Below are positions 8,707 to 17,426 of a stretch of DNA of 59,762 nucleotides, in pieces. Position numbers and translations under genes: made by a program. Every line of letters begins with the position of its first letter. Positions within the stretch are counted from its first letter, which is position 1. The notes beneath the pieces were generated by a model that was not told the DNA's origin, made no database searches, and saw only the letters and a list, made by a program, of their open reading frames with translations. Source of the DNA: Muribaculaceae bacterium (GTDB lineage Bacteria; Bacteroidota; Bacteroidia; Bacteroidales; Muribaculaceae); the NCBI GenBank assembly GCA_022510385.1, contig JAFLTQ010000017.1, positions 1 through 59,762 on the forward strand, in the 5' to 3' direction.

Positions 8707-8727
8707 TTGCACAACATTTGCACAACA
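8707..8727. repeat. Direct repeat of TTGCACAACA
   Basis: Two copies of TTGCACAACA, at 8707-8716 and 8718-8727, separated by one base, just after the terminator. Short repeats of this kind can be recombinase arm sites, but there is no integrase nearby, so this is only a possibility. Confidence 0.4.
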
Positions 8728-8764
8728 GAGTTAACTTTTATTATGATTTCGAATACCACATTTG

Positions 8765-8795
8765 GTTGCCAAAATGGCAACAAATACTAACTTTG
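8765..8795 (+). promoter_or_regulatory. Antitoxin promoter with overlapping palindromic operator
   Basis: TTG (8766-8768), 19 bases, then TAACTTTG (8788-8795) form a good Bacteroidota promoter. The inverted repeat GTTGCCA-AAA-TGGCAAC (8765-8781) covers the -33 element, which is the usual arrangement for autoregulation by a Phd/YefM antitoxin. Confidence 0.65.
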
Positions 8796-8811
8796 GGAAA
8801 ATATTAGAGAT

Positions 8812-9042
8812 ATGGAAGTTGTAACAGCAAGAGAATTCAGAAGCAATCAAGGTAAATTCTTGATTGCTGCCAGAGAAGGGCAATCAGTTTTGCTCACCTC
8901 TCGTTATGGAAATTTTAAAATTACACCGGTCAGTTCCGAGGATATGATCATAGAACGAGATTTGCGAGAGGCAGTTAAACAAGTTAAAGACCACATGGAA
9001 GGACGCATTGAATTACCTAATGCAAGAGATATTGTGTTTTGA
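8812..9042 (+). CDS. Phd/YefM-family antitoxin
   Basis: A 76-residue protein of the Phd/YefM type. MEVVTAREFRSNQGKFL is the conserved N-terminal DNA-binding fold, GQSVLLTSRYGNFKITPV is the second half, and a charged C-terminal tail would wrap the toxin. It probably represses its own promoter through the palindrome just upstream. The length is normal for the family. Its stop codon overlaps the ATG of the following toxin remnant (TGATG), the standard antitoxin-toxin layout. The toxin is broken, so the antitoxin may now act alone or against a toxin elsewhere. Confidence 0.85.
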   Translation: MEVVTAREFRSNQGKFLIAAREGQSVLLTSRYGNFKITPVSSEDMIIERDLREAVKQVKDHMEGRIELPNARDIVF

Positions 9043-9191
9043 TGGGAATTATAGCAACCCTTCCTTTTTTAAAGAGCGCCAAACCATTGGCAAAGAAATA
9101 CAAAAGCTTCAATCAACAATATGTTTTCAAGATATTAAAAGGTCAGGAAACCTTTCCATGGAAACAATCCCCACATTCGAAGATTTTTTAA
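9042..9191 (+). pseudogene. Truncated RelE/ParE-type toxin remnant
   Basis: Starting at the ATG that overlaps the antitoxin stop, the frame reads 49 residues. The first 25 (FLKSAKPLAKKYKSFNQ is the core) resemble the first strand and helix of RelE-family toxins that pair with Phd/YefM. After that the similarity stops, and the frame ends at TAA 9189. The catalytic core strands of RelE, with the conserved R/K and GGARVI-like segment, are missing in every frame downstream. I read it as a toxin cut short by deletion or rearrangement. Confidence 0.6.
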
Positions 9192-9235
9192 AATCTTCTG
9201 TTAAAACCAATAATATTGAGTGTGTTTTATCTCTT

Positions 9236-9673
9236 TTAATAATTAGTACCAGACGTTCGATTAAACAAGTAAACGAAACCATGATCAAACCCAAAATATT
9301 TATAATTATATCTATTATTATAAATAGTCATATAGTTAACCTCAGTTTTTAATTCTTCAATGGGGATATCCCACCAACTACTAAGGATTTGATCAACCTT
9401 ATCCATAGAGAAAGGTGAATAAGAGATTGACCTATTCTCTAATTCTCCATACCGGTAAGATCCTTCATCATATACGTCTACTATTACATATTCATTTATC
9501 CATAAAACAACATCAGTTTTATTTGCTCCAACCCAACAACTAATCCTTATGCCCTTAGCATTTGGTTCAGGTAAAGAGTTAGGTTCATTCGAATCTTTAT
9601 TGTCACAAGCGTTAAAAAGTACTGAAACTAGGACAAGAATAATCCCGGTTTTTAAGAAAAGTAATTTTTTCAT
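9236..9673 (-). CDS. Hypothetical lipoprotein
   Basis: About 145 residues with a lipoprotein signal: MKKLLF, a hydrophobic stretch, and the lipobox LFNAC, then an acidic Asp/Asn/Glu linker typical of Bacteroidota surface lipoproteins. The mature part is rich in aromatic residues (WWDIP, YNNRYNYKYF) and has no family I recognise. I start at the ATG at 9673; an in-frame GTG two codons upstream (9679) is possible. It faces the toxin remnant, ending 44 bases from it. Confidence 0.65.
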   Translation of the reverse strand: MKKLLFLKTGIILVLVSVLFNACDNKDSNEPNSLPEPNAKGIRISCWVGANKTDVVLWINEYVIVDVYDEGSYRYGELENRSISYSPFSMDKVDQILSSWWDIPIEELKTEVNYMTIYNNRYNYKYFGFDHGFVYLFNRTSGTNY

Positions 9674-9679
9674 AGTCAC

Positions 9680-10471
9680 TAAATTATTTTATCATTGATT
9701 TAATTAAACTTTTAAGATTATCATAACTAACTTTTCCCGTCATAGTGGTTGGAGGATTTTTACCTTACAATATTGGCTAAGAAACCTTAAATGACAAATA
9801 TTTTCTCAAATTTTTCAAGTTCAAAGATAAGAAAAATCCTACGATTACCCTATTGGCTTTAGCCTCTATTTGGAGAGTAACAGTCAAAACTATTCAACGT
9901 AATAAAAAGCTATTTCAAATATAGTTCAATTTAAGGGGCCTTCAAAAGGTGTATTTCAGAATGCTTACGACGCTCGGGTCCTGCAGTGCTGTCCCAAGAA
10001 AAAATTAATGTATTATTGTAAATGGTTAATAAACAATAAGATATGGAGCATAAATTGCCGCGGTGGATTTGAAAACTAAGTTTTGTTTCATAAATTAGCA
10101 TGTTATTAATCAAGTATTTATGAATTCTGTCCCTTACATTTTCAATCAAGAAGTTCAATGGTTGTCCAAAGATATTTGTGATCGACCTACTTGAAAAACT
10201 AAAATTTATTTATCTAAATTTATATTACCAAAAAATGTAGTAAACTACAAAAATTAGTAATTGATAATTCGGTCTTTCGGTCGTCATTTGTCAAATAAAT
10301 GGCATTTGTTGGCACTCGGGTAGATAACCCGATTTTATTTAAAGCATACTCATGTAGGAATTATTCATCATCTATCTTATTCAAAGTTCATCGTTTATAT
10401 GCGTAAAAAGATTTTTCTTTTTACACCCTTTTGGAATGATGGAACATTTTTTAGGAATAAGCTACTTTTTA
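9680..10471. other. Gene-poor spacer
   Basis: Nearly 800 bases without a convincing gene. The 75-codon minus-strand frame at 9931-10158 resembles nothing and has poor coding character. The only clear signal is a hairpin terminator at 10316-10340. The stretch may hold decayed sequence left from rearrangement at the edge of the accessory region. Confidence 0.5.
10316..10340 (+). terminator. Hairpin terminator without an obvious gene
   Basis: TCGGGT-AGATA-ACCCGA followed by TTTTATTT reads as a plus-strand intrinsic terminator. No plus-strand gene lies directly upstream, so it either ends an unrecognised short transcript or is a relic. Confidence 0.5.
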
Positions 10472-10479
10472 TATATTTG
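10472..10479 (+). promoter_or_regulatory. -7 element of the zinc peptidase gene
   Basis: TATATTTG fits TAnnTTTG, 49 bases before the ATG. No good TTG at the -33 position. Confidence 0.4.
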
Positions 10480-10528
10480 CATAGTTTACGTAACCCTAAA
10501 AATTTTATTAATAATATCTCAATAATTT

Positions 10529-11392
10529 ATGCGACTTGACGGAAGAAGGACAAGCAGTAACATAAGTGATCGCCGGGGTGGTTCCGGAGGCAAAATTGCA
10601 GGAATAGGTGGAATTGGAGGTCTTATAATAGTGGCTTTGATAGTATGGCTTGCGGGAGGCGACCCGATGTCTGTATTGACTGATTCTACCGGTTACTCAC
10701 CCTCCAGTCAAATCTATTCAAGCACTCTTTCACCGCAGAAAGAACAGGAATATGCAGAATTTGCCGGTAAAATTCTTGCCGGCACCGAGGATGTGTGGTC
10801 TCAACAATTCAAGAGAATGGGACTAACGTATCGTGAACCTAAGATGGTGCTTTACACCGGTGCTGTCAATTCCGGTTGCGGTAATGCCACAGCATCGGTA
10901 GGACCATTCTATTGTTCTGCTGACCAAACTATCTATTTAGATCTTTCCTTTTTTGAACAAATGGAAAAGGAAATGGGGGCCGGAGGTGATTTTGCCTGTG
11001 CTTATGTCATTGCACATGAAGTAGGCCATCATGTCCAGTATTTATTAGGCACTTTAGATGAAGCTCATGCTGCTATGGCAGAATCTTCCAAGACAGAGGC
11101 CAATAAATTGAGCGTTAGGACTGAACTACAAGCTGATTTTTACGCCGGGGTGTGGGCTCATCAAGACAACAAACTTTTTAATTCTTTGGAACCCGGTGAT
11201 ATTGAAGAGGGACTGAATGCTGCTTCAAAAATCGGAGATGACTATTTGCAGAAACAGGCACAGGGTTATGCCGTGCCCGAAACTTTCAACCATGGGAGAT
11301 CAGACCAAAGAGTAAGATGGCTTAAGAAAGGCATATCAACCGGAGACATAAGGTATGGAGATACTTTCACTCCTGCTTATTCATCTTTATAG
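10529..11392 (+). CDS. YpfJ-type neutral zinc metallopeptidase
   Basis: A 287-residue membrane-anchored protein of the putative neutral zinc metallopeptidase family (Zn_peptidase, YpfJ). The N-terminus is positively charged and glycine-rich (residues 1-30), followed by one transmembrane helix (about 31-43). The rest lies outside the membrane. AYVIAHEVGHHVQ carries the HExxH zinc motif at 163-167, and the downstream ELQADFYAGVWA segment supplies a further acidic ligand. Two family cysteine-containing segments are present (SGCGNA and FYCSADQTIYLD). Length and layout are typical. The substrate is unknown in the family. It stands alone with its own promoter. Confidence 0.9.
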   Translation: MRLDGRRTSSNISDRRGGSGGKIAGIGGIGGLIIVALIVWLAGGDPMSVLTDSTGYSPSSQIYSSTLSPQKEQEYAEFAGKILAGTEDVWSQQFKRMGLTYREPKMVLYTGAVNSGCGNATASVGPFYCSADQTIYLDLSFFEQMEKEMGAGGDFACAYVIAHEVGHHVQYLLGTLDEAHAAMAESSKTEANKLSVRTELQADFYAGVWAHQDNKLFNSLEPGDIEEGLNAASKIGDDYLQKQAQGYAVPETFNHGRSDQRVRWLKKGISTGDIRYGDTFTPAYSSL

Positions 11393-11524
11393 GTATTAAG
11401 GAGCAGTTCTCAATCTTCGCCGGTTATCTCTCCAAATTAAGTAACTAAATAAGCAAGATTCATTCCTTAATAATACCCCTTACCGCATAAAAAATAAAAT
11501 AGTTACCGTTCCTGAAAGTTGTTA

Positions 11525-11562
11525 TAAAAAAATTCCCGGAATATCATTTCGATAAACCGGGA
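11525..11562 (-). terminator. Terminator of the lipoprotein gene at 11584
   Basis: On the minus strand, arms TCCCGG/CCGGGA (11562-11557 and 11539-11534) are followed by ATTTTTTTAT, a clear intrinsic terminator just past the stop codon. Confidence 0.7.
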
Positions 11563-11583
11563 GAATATTACGTTCTTTTATTC

Positions 11584-12045
11584 TCAACGAATGGTAATAA
11601 TATGGGTATAGGTTCCGATTTCAGGAGCATTTTCAGGCAAATCTTCCTGATTTTCAAAAATAATGATTGGATAATCAACTGTAAATATTTGTATAGGAGC
11701 ACCCTCCTGAAGCAAATTCCCGGTAAAGGATAAATAATAAGTTCCGGCTTTAAACCCTTCAGTTGAGAAAGTTCCTTGGAAAGGATTGCCCGGAGTTCCA
11801 ATCAACGGCGCACCATTTAGATAGAAAGTAATATTAGTAAGAGCTGAATTTTTCCCATCGATTGATTTCGCACCTATTCCATCTATAGAGACTTCTTCAC
11901 CGGCTACTGTCATAAAATCACCATCCGATTCAGTCACACCCGAAAGGGTTAACATTATATCAACAGGAGAGAAATCCTTATCATCGTTGCAAGAGATCAA
12001 CAATGAAAAAGGTAGCACTAAAAATAGATAAAGTAATTTTTTCAT
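11584..12045 (-). CDS. Hypothetical lipoprotein
   Basis: 153 residues. MKKLLYLFLVLPFSLLISC is a lipoprotein signal with the cysteine at residue 19, followed by NDDKDF. The mature protein is predicted to be beta-rich, with short hydrophobic alternating segments (ITFYLNGAPLIGT, GTYYLSFTGNLL) suggesting an Ig-like or beta-sandwich domain. No family recognised. It lies 79 bases downstream of the DUF4296 gene, beyond an AT-rich hairpin, and has its own terminator, so it is probably a separate unit or weakly coupled to the operon upstream. Confidence 0.75.
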   Translation of the reverse strand: MKKLLYLFLVLPFSLLISCNDDKDFSPVDIMLTLSGVTESDGDFMTVAGEEVSIDGIGAKSIDGKNSALTNITFYLNGAPLIGTPGNPFQGTFSTEGFKAGTYYLSFTGNLLQEGAPIQIFTVDYPIIIFENQEDLPENAPEIGTYTHIITIR

Positions 12046-12068
12046 ATTTATTCAAGATTAGGATTTTA

Positions 12069-12105
12069 ATAATACAACAGATTCTTTAAGAAATTATTGT
12101 ATTAT
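12069..12105 (-). terminator. AT-rich hairpin after the ileS-lspA operon
   Basis: Nine-base arms ATAATACAA/TTGTATTAT enclose an inner TTCTT/AAGAA pairing. It sits between the DUF4296 stop and the next lipoprotein start. It could be a weak terminator or a regulator site; there is no strong T-run. Confidence 0.35.
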
Positions 12106-12124
12106 CTATAATTTCTCTTCCCTT

Positions 12125-13129
12125 TTAAGGTTTCTTTCGAGGCAAGGCGGGAGGTCTATCATTGGATAAATTCCTCTTGTTTTTTAGCCTTTCTTTAGGC
12201 TGTCGTTCGGTAGGTAAGGCTTGGATTGATTGAATATTGTCTTCTTTGACATCTTGAGGATTCTCTTTCTTTATCGAATCTTTCTTATTAATCAGATCCT
12301 CCCTATCAGTATCTATTTTAATTGAATCCTCTTCTTGTGTCACTACTGGTTGCTTCGGTTGTAGCACTCCGAATTTTTTCTGCGATCTCCTCTTATTTCT
12401 ATATTCCGTGCTATCTATCGGCTCTTTTTTCAATAATATAGAGTCTATATATAATGGAAGAGATTTAGCTCCATCTTTTAGATGAAAAATACCAAACACA
12501 CGAGCAACCTGTCTGGCTGAGTCTGTCTGGATTTCTAACTTAACCCCCTTTTTTGTCGTAGCAGTGCTGACAATTGCCTCCCCATTACCATCAGTATATT
12601 CAACTCCGAAAGTGCTCTTTAGGTTAGCTGAGTTTGGCAGGAACATGGAAAATTCCAATCTACTCCCCTTTTCAATTGTGGAGCTCGGCAGAGAAAAGGT
12701 GAATGCCCTGTCACCGCTCATCGGCGATATCAACAAATGAGTTGAATATGGCCATAAATTATCTGCCACCAATAATTGTGAGCCCGGTACTTCAGTATAG
12801 ATCTTACGTTGTCTGGCAATCTCTTTGTCTACCTTCTCAAATAGTTTTGAATAGTCATCTACATTCCTTCCATACCATGCAAGCGTTGTATCCAACTCTT
12901 CCTTTGTTACCTTATGAGCAGCCAAAACCCTTTGCCCCATCTCAAGACGTTCCTTGCTTGACAGGGGTTGACTGTTAACATATGCCTCAGTCAATTCCAT
13001 ATCAACAAGAAGACTCACCATTTTATCTTCAGGCAAGACTTTAACGTGGCGGTCGTTGCAACCTGCCGCCACGATTAATAAAATCCCTATCAGGAATATT
13101 TGAAATTTAATTTTTTTTTTATATTTCAT
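12125..13129 (-). CDS. DUF4296 lipoprotein
   Basis: The frame is open from 13222, but I place the start at the ATG at 13129, 16 bases after the lspA stop. It begins directly with a lipoprotein signal: MKYKKKIKFQ, then a hydrophobic segment, then the lipobox VAAGC. The first ~120 residues match the DUF4296 pattern (LPEDKMVSLLVDMELTEAYV and LAWYGRNVDDYSKLFEKV). The C-terminal ~100 residues are a charged low-complexity tail rich in Lys, Asp, Glu and Arg. DUF4296 proteins commonly follow lspA in Bacteroidota; their function is unknown. Confidence 0.85.
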   Translation of the reverse strand: MKYKKKIKFQIFLIGILLIVAAGCNDRHVKVLPEDKMVSLLVDMELTEAYVNSQPLSSKERLEMGQRVLAAHKVTKEELDTTLAWYGRNVDDYSKLFEKVDKEIARQRKIYTEVPGSQLLVADNLWPYSTHLLISPMSGDRAFTFSLPSSTIEKGSRLEFSMFLPNSANLKSTFGVEYTDGNGEAIVSTATTKKGVKLEIQTDSARQVARVFGIFHLKDGAKSLPLYIDSILLKKEPIDSTEYRNKRRSQKKFGVLQPKQPVVTQEEDSIKIDTDREDLINKKDSIKKENPQDVKEDNIQSIQALPTERQPKERLKNKRNLSNDRPPALPRKKP

Positions 13130-13145
13130 TAATTCCGTTAGTTCC

Positions 13146-13865
13146 CTACCCCTTTTCTTCCTCATTAATATCTGAATCTTTAAACTCTTTCTTTCCGATA
13201 AGATTGAAAGCTTTCGATGCATCCGAGGAATAGAAGAATATCAATAAACATACTCCTACACAGATAGAAGCGTCCGCTATATTAAAAATATATTGAAAAA
13301 ATTCAAAATAAGAGCCTCCGATGCCCGGAATCCACTCAGGCCAGTAGAAATCAAAAAAGGGAAAATAGAGCATGTCAACAACTCTGCCCTCAAACCATCC
13401 GGCATATCCTCCATCCGGAGGGAAAATCTCCGCAATGCGAGGAGGGAATGGATTATTGAATATTACTCCGTAGAAAACGCAATCGAATATATTACCGGCC
13501 GCGCCCGCTGTAATCAGGGCTATCGCCACATAAAAACCCATTCTTATATCACGGGCGTATCGGATTCGGAAAACAAACCAAATAAAGAGTCCTACTGCTA
13601 TTATTCTTCCAAATGTCAATACAAATTTATTCCACAACTCAAGACCGAAAGCCATCCCGTTGTTTTCAATAAATTTTAAATGAAACCAGGATGTAATAGG
13701 CAAATCCTCTCCCATATAGAAGGATGTCTTTACCCATATCTTAAGTAATTGGTCGATGACAATAACTGCAATACAGACCGCAAACACTGTCCATAGCCTT
13801 GCGTTGGCCCTCACAGTGTCGAAATCATTTATCAATTCATTGTTTGGTGATTGTGACTTTTGCAT
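13146..13865 (-). CDS. lspA: Lipoprotein signal peptidase
   Basis: Signal peptidase II, the inner-membrane aspartyl protease that removes signal peptides from prolipoproteins after lipidation. 239 residues with four transmembrane helices. The catalytic aspartates lie in the two family motifs AGAAGNIFDCVFYG and FNIADASICVG, and ENNGMAFGL is the conserved N-terminal motif. Extra residues between the motifs (about 45 more than in the E. coli protein) are usual in Bacteroidales. The start at 13865 overlaps the end of ileS by 29 bases. An in-frame GTG at 13814 would avoid the overlap. Several predicted substrates are encoded nearby. Confidence 0.93.
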   Translation of the reverse strand: MQKSQSPNNELINDFDTVRANARLWTVFAVCIAVIVIDQLLKIWVKTSFYMGEDLPITSWFHLKFIENNGMAFGLELWNKFVLTFGRIIAVGLFIWFVFRIRYARDIRMGFYVAIALITAGAAGNIFDCVFYGVIFNNPFPPRIAEIFPPDGGYAGWFEGRVVDMLYFPFFDFYWPEWIPGIGGSYFEFFQYIFNIADASICVGVCLLIFFYSSDASKAFNLIGKKEFKDSDINEEEKG

Positions 13866-16800
13866 CTATTCCTTCAATATCAAGAGAAACAGCATCTTCA
13901 TTATCCTTATTATCAACCAAAACAAGTTTATTAGCAAGCACTTGGGCAGCAATAAAATCTCCGAATGCAGCCACAGCATCTCTGATTGCAGGGAGATCGG
14001 TGAGCTCTACATTGATCTTATCTGTGATCTCAAGGCCACTTGATTTCCTTAGATTCTGGATTCTATTGATAAGTTCACGGGCCATCCCTTCGTTAAGAAG
14101 CTCCGGTGTAACCGTCACATCCAATGCCACAGTGATATCTCCATCGTTAGCTACAAGCCATCCAGGGATGTCTTCGGCAAATACATCCACATCTTCAAGC
14201 GTGATTACAGGCGAGCCCTCAAGATCAGAGAATACAAATTCTCCGCTCTTTTCCAATTGAGCTATTTCGGCTTGAGTCATACTCTGAATGGCAGCCGACA
14301 ACTGCTTCATTATTTTACCAAATTTCGGCCCAAGCTTCTTGAAATCAGCTTTAACCTTTTTCACAAGACCACTCTCTTCATTATCAACAATTTTGAGGTC
14401 CTTGATATTAACCTCACTTTTTATAAGATTCTCCAAAGCCTTGACGCCTTGTTTTTCCTCCTCGTCTGAGACTGCAACAAGCAAAGTTGAGAGCGGCTGA
14501 CGCACCTTTATGTTAACTTTACGACGCAGGGCCAACACATTGGATGTTATCTTCTGTGCTAAAGCCATTCTCTTTTCGAGCCCTTTATCTTTCAAAGCCG
14601 GATCATCTTGAGGGAAGTCTGCTATATGCACCGAAGCATATCCCTCTCCTTCTAATGTGGGAGCCACAAGATCATTATATAATTGATCAGAATAGAATGG
14701 CGCAAACGGCGCCATTAACAGCGCAACCGTCTTAAGACATGAGTAAAGGGTCTGATATGCCGACAACTTATCATCATCCATCTCTCCGGCCCAGAATCTT
14801 TTTCTATTCAGACGCACATACCAGTTGCTCAGGTTGTCATTGACAAAATCTTCTATGGCTCGTGCTGCACGTGTCAGCTCATAATCATCCAAGGCTTCCT
14901 GAACCTCTGCAATCAAGCTGTTCTTTAAAGATAGTATCCATCTGTCGATTTCGGGCCTCTTGTCATAAGGCACTTCTTCCTCACATCCTGTAAAGCCGTC
15001 TACATTGGCATATAGAGCAAAGAATTTATACGTATTATAGAGGGTTGCGAAGAGTTTCCTCGACACTTCCTCCACCCCTTTTTCATCATATTTGAGATTA
15101 TCCCAGGGTGAAGAGTTGGAAATCATATACCATCTGACCGGATCGCTGCCAAACTTTTCTATATTTCCGAATGGATCAATAGCATTCCCGAGACGTTTCG
15201 ACATTTTGTTGCCATTCTTATCAAGCACAAGACCATTAGAAATTACCGCCTTAAATGCAACTGAATCGAAAATCATGCCTGCAATTGCATGGAGAGTAAA
15301 AAACCATCCTCGTGTCTGATCTACTCCCTCCGCTATAAAGTCAGCCGGATAAACTTCTTTTGAATCAAGCAATTCCTGGTTTTCAAATGGATAGTGGATT
15401 TGAGCATAAGGCATCGCACCGGAGTCAAACCATACGTCGATAAGATCGGTCTCCCTTTTCATCGGTTTCCCCGTGTCTGAAACCAAAACAATTTCATCTA
15501 CATAGGGACGGTGGAGATCTATCTTGCTATAATTCTCTTGGGAGTTGTCAGAAGGTATGAAACCCTTTTTTGTCAATGGATTATCCTTCATCAAACCGGC
15601 TTTCACAGCTTTATCAATCTCCTCTGAAAGCTGTGCGAAGCTACCGATACAAATTTCTTCCTTCCCGTCTTCACTTCTCCAGATCGGAAGTGGAGTGCCC
15701 CAATAACGGCTACGTGAAAGATTCCAGTCCTGAAGATTTTCAAGCCATTTTCCGAAACGTCCGGAACCGGTAGAAGCCGGTTTCCATTTGATCTCTTCAT
15801 TGTGGTTTATAAGGTTCTCACGAGCTGCTGTTGTCCTTATAAACCAACTATCAAGCGGATAATATAATACAGGTTTATCTGTGCGCCAGCAATGTGGATA
15901 ATTATGCACATGCTTTTCTATACGAAATGCTTTCCCTTCCTTTTTAAGCTCTATGGATAGAGTCACATTCAGATCCTCAGCTTTATCAGCTGCGACAGAA
16001 TCATATTTACCATCCTTATTAAATTCAGGAGAATATGCATTCTTCACATACTGTCCGGCATGTTTTGCATACTCTTGTTGATTTACACAATACTCCACAA
16101 ATGCAGGTGAAAGTTCATCTGTATTGAAATATTTGCCGGTCAGGTCAACCATTGGACGGGTTTCCCCGCTCTTGTCAATCATAAATAATGGAGGAATTCC
16201 GGCTAATTTGGCAACCTTAGCATCATCAGCACCAAAAGTAGGGGCTATATGCACAATACCGGTACCATCCTCAGTAGTTACATAATCACCGGGAATTACC
16301 TTGAATGCCAATTCGTCTACAACAACAAAGCGTTCATCTCCCACTGAAAATATTTTTTCCGGATGAGAAGCTGCAAATTCGCTGAAAACCTTGTCAGTAT
16401 GTTCATCAAGAGGCACAGACGGTTTTACCCAAGGCATCAGTTGAGCATACTTGATGCCCACAAGTTCTGATCCTTTCCATCTTCCTACAATTTTATAAGG
16501 GATAATTTTGTCTCCCTCTTTAAAATCTTCGAGAGGAAGATTCTCTCCCTCTTTTTTTAAATATGCATTTATAAGGACTTCTGCCAAAACAACAGTGATT
16601 TTTTCAGAAGTGTAAGGGTTGTAGGTTCTTACAGCCACATAATCAAATGCAGGACCCACACAAAGTGCAGTGTTCGAAGGGAGTGTCCATGGAGTAGTTG
16701 TCCATGCCATAAAACAGGGCTTTCCCCATCCCGTCATCTCCTCTTTTGGCTGAAGTATCTCAAAAAGAGCTGTTGCCGTTGTATCTTTTACATCCCGATA

Positions 16801-17403
16801 ACAACCCGGCTGATTCAACTCATGAGTGCTGAGTCCCGTTCCTGCTGCCGGTGAATAGGGCTGAATAGTATAACCTTTATAAAGATATCCCTTGTCGTAT
16901 AATTGTTTAAGGAGCCACCAAACACTTTCCATATATTTACTCTCGTAGGTTATATATGGATTGTCAAGATCTACCCAATATCCCATTTTATGGGTCAGGT
17001 CGGTCCATTCCTTAGTGTATTTCATCACTTCACGTCGGCAGGCCTCATTATATTCATCAACTGAAATTTTCTTTCCGATATCCTCTTTAGTGATTCCAAG
17101 ATTCTTTTCAACTCCGAGTTCCACAGGAAGTCCGTGAGTGTCCCATCCTGCTTTTCTCTTTACGTGGAATCCTTTCATACTTTTATAGCGACACACTATA
17201 TCTTTAATTGTGCGAGCCATGACATGATGGATACCGGGCATCCCGTTGGCTGAGGGTGGACCCTCAAAGAAAACAAATGTGGGAGATCCTTCCCTAAGTT
17301 TCATTGAGGTCTCAAAAAGAGAGGTCTCATCCCAATGTTTTAATACCTCTTTATTAATGTCAGAGAGATTTAACTGACTATTATATTCTTTAAATTTTTT
17401 CAT
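13837..17403 (-). CDS. ileS: Isoleucyl-tRNA synthetase
   Basis: Charges tRNA-Ile. The 1188-residue length fits the long bacteroidal/eukaryote-like form. The HIGH-type signature appears as PSANGMPGIHH (residues 50-60), and the KMSKS loop as NGNKMSKRLGNAIDP. Between them lie the editing domain, with TTTPWTLPSNTALCVGP and the DDAKVAKLAGIPPLF region, and the family segment SRSRYWGTPLPIW. A C-terminal tRNA anticodon-binding domain and a further ~150-residue extension complete the protein. It lies 23 bases downstream of ddl and is probably transcribed with it. Confidence 0.97.
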   Translation of the reverse strand: MKKFKEYNSQLNLSDINKEVLKHWDETSLFETSMKLREGSPTFVFFEGPPSANGMPGIHHVMARTIKDIVCRYKSMKGFHVKRKAGWDTHGLPVELGVEKNLGITKEDIGKKISVDEYNEACRREVMKYTKEWTDLTHKMGYWVDLDNPYITYESKYMESVWWLLKQLYDKGYLYKGYTIQPYSPAAGTGLSTHELNQPGCYRDVKDTTATALFEILQPKEEMTGWGKPCFMAWTTTPWTLPSNTALCVGPAFDYVAVRTYNPYTSEKITVVLAEVLINAYLKKEGENLPLEDFKEGDKIIPYKIVGRWKGSELVGIKYAQLMPWVKPSVPLDEHTDKVFSEFAASHPEKIFSVGDERFVVVDELAFKVIPGDYVTTEDGTGIVHIAPTFGADDAKVAKLAGIPPLFMIDKSGETRPMVDLTGKYFNTDELSPAFVEYCVNQQEYAKHAGQYVKNAYSPEFNKDGKYDSVAADKAEDLNVTLSIELKKEGKAFRIEKHVHNYPHCWRTDKPVLYYPLDSWFIRTTAARENLINHNEEIKWKPASTGSGRFGKWLENLQDWNLSRSRYWGTPLPIWRSEDGKEEICIGSFAQLSEEIDKAVKAGLMKDNPLTKKGFIPSDNSQENYSKIDLHRPYVDEIVLVSDTGKPMKRETDLIDVWFDSGAMPYAQIHYPFENQELLDSKEVYPADFIAEGVDQTRGWFFTLHAIAGMIFDSVAFKAVISNGLVLDKNGNKMSKRLGNAIDPFGNIEKFGSDPVRWYMISNSSPWDNLKYDEKGVEEVSRKLFATLYNTYKFFALYANVDGFTGCEEEVPYDKRPEIDRWILSLKNSLIAEVQEALDDYELTRAARAIEDFVNDNLSNWYVRLNRKRFWAGEMDDDKLSAYQTLYSCLKTVALLMAPFAPFYSDQLYNDLVAPTLEGEGYASVHIADFPQDDPALKDKGLEKRMALAQKITSNVLALRRKVNIKVRQPLSTLLVAVSDEEEKQGVKALENLIKSEVNIKDLKIVDNEESGLVKKVKADFKKLGPKFGKIMKQLSAAIQSMTQAEIAQLEKSGEFVFSDLEGSPVITLEDVDVFAEDIPGWLVANDGDITVALDVTVTPELLNEGMARELINRIQNLRKSSGLEITDKINVELTDLPAIRDAVAAFGDFIAAQVLANKLVLVDNKDNEDAVSLDIEGIDAKVTITKQ

Positions 17404-17426
17404 ATTTTTTCTCTAACGGGATGTTT

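Noticed and set aside
9008..9352. Plus-strand 114-codon frame after the antitoxin
   Set aside because: It is out of frame with the toxin start, shows no RelE core, and overlaps the lipoprotein on the other strand.
9960..10010. Short stretch (LTTLGSCSAVPRKN) resembling the N-terminus of ribonuclease Z
   Set aside because: Only about 14 residues match before a stop codon, and no metal-binding motif follows in any frame; chance is likely.
9931..10158. Minus-strand 75-codon frame in the spacer
   Set aside because: No recognisable motif, no promoter or ribosome site, and composition unlike neighbouring genes.
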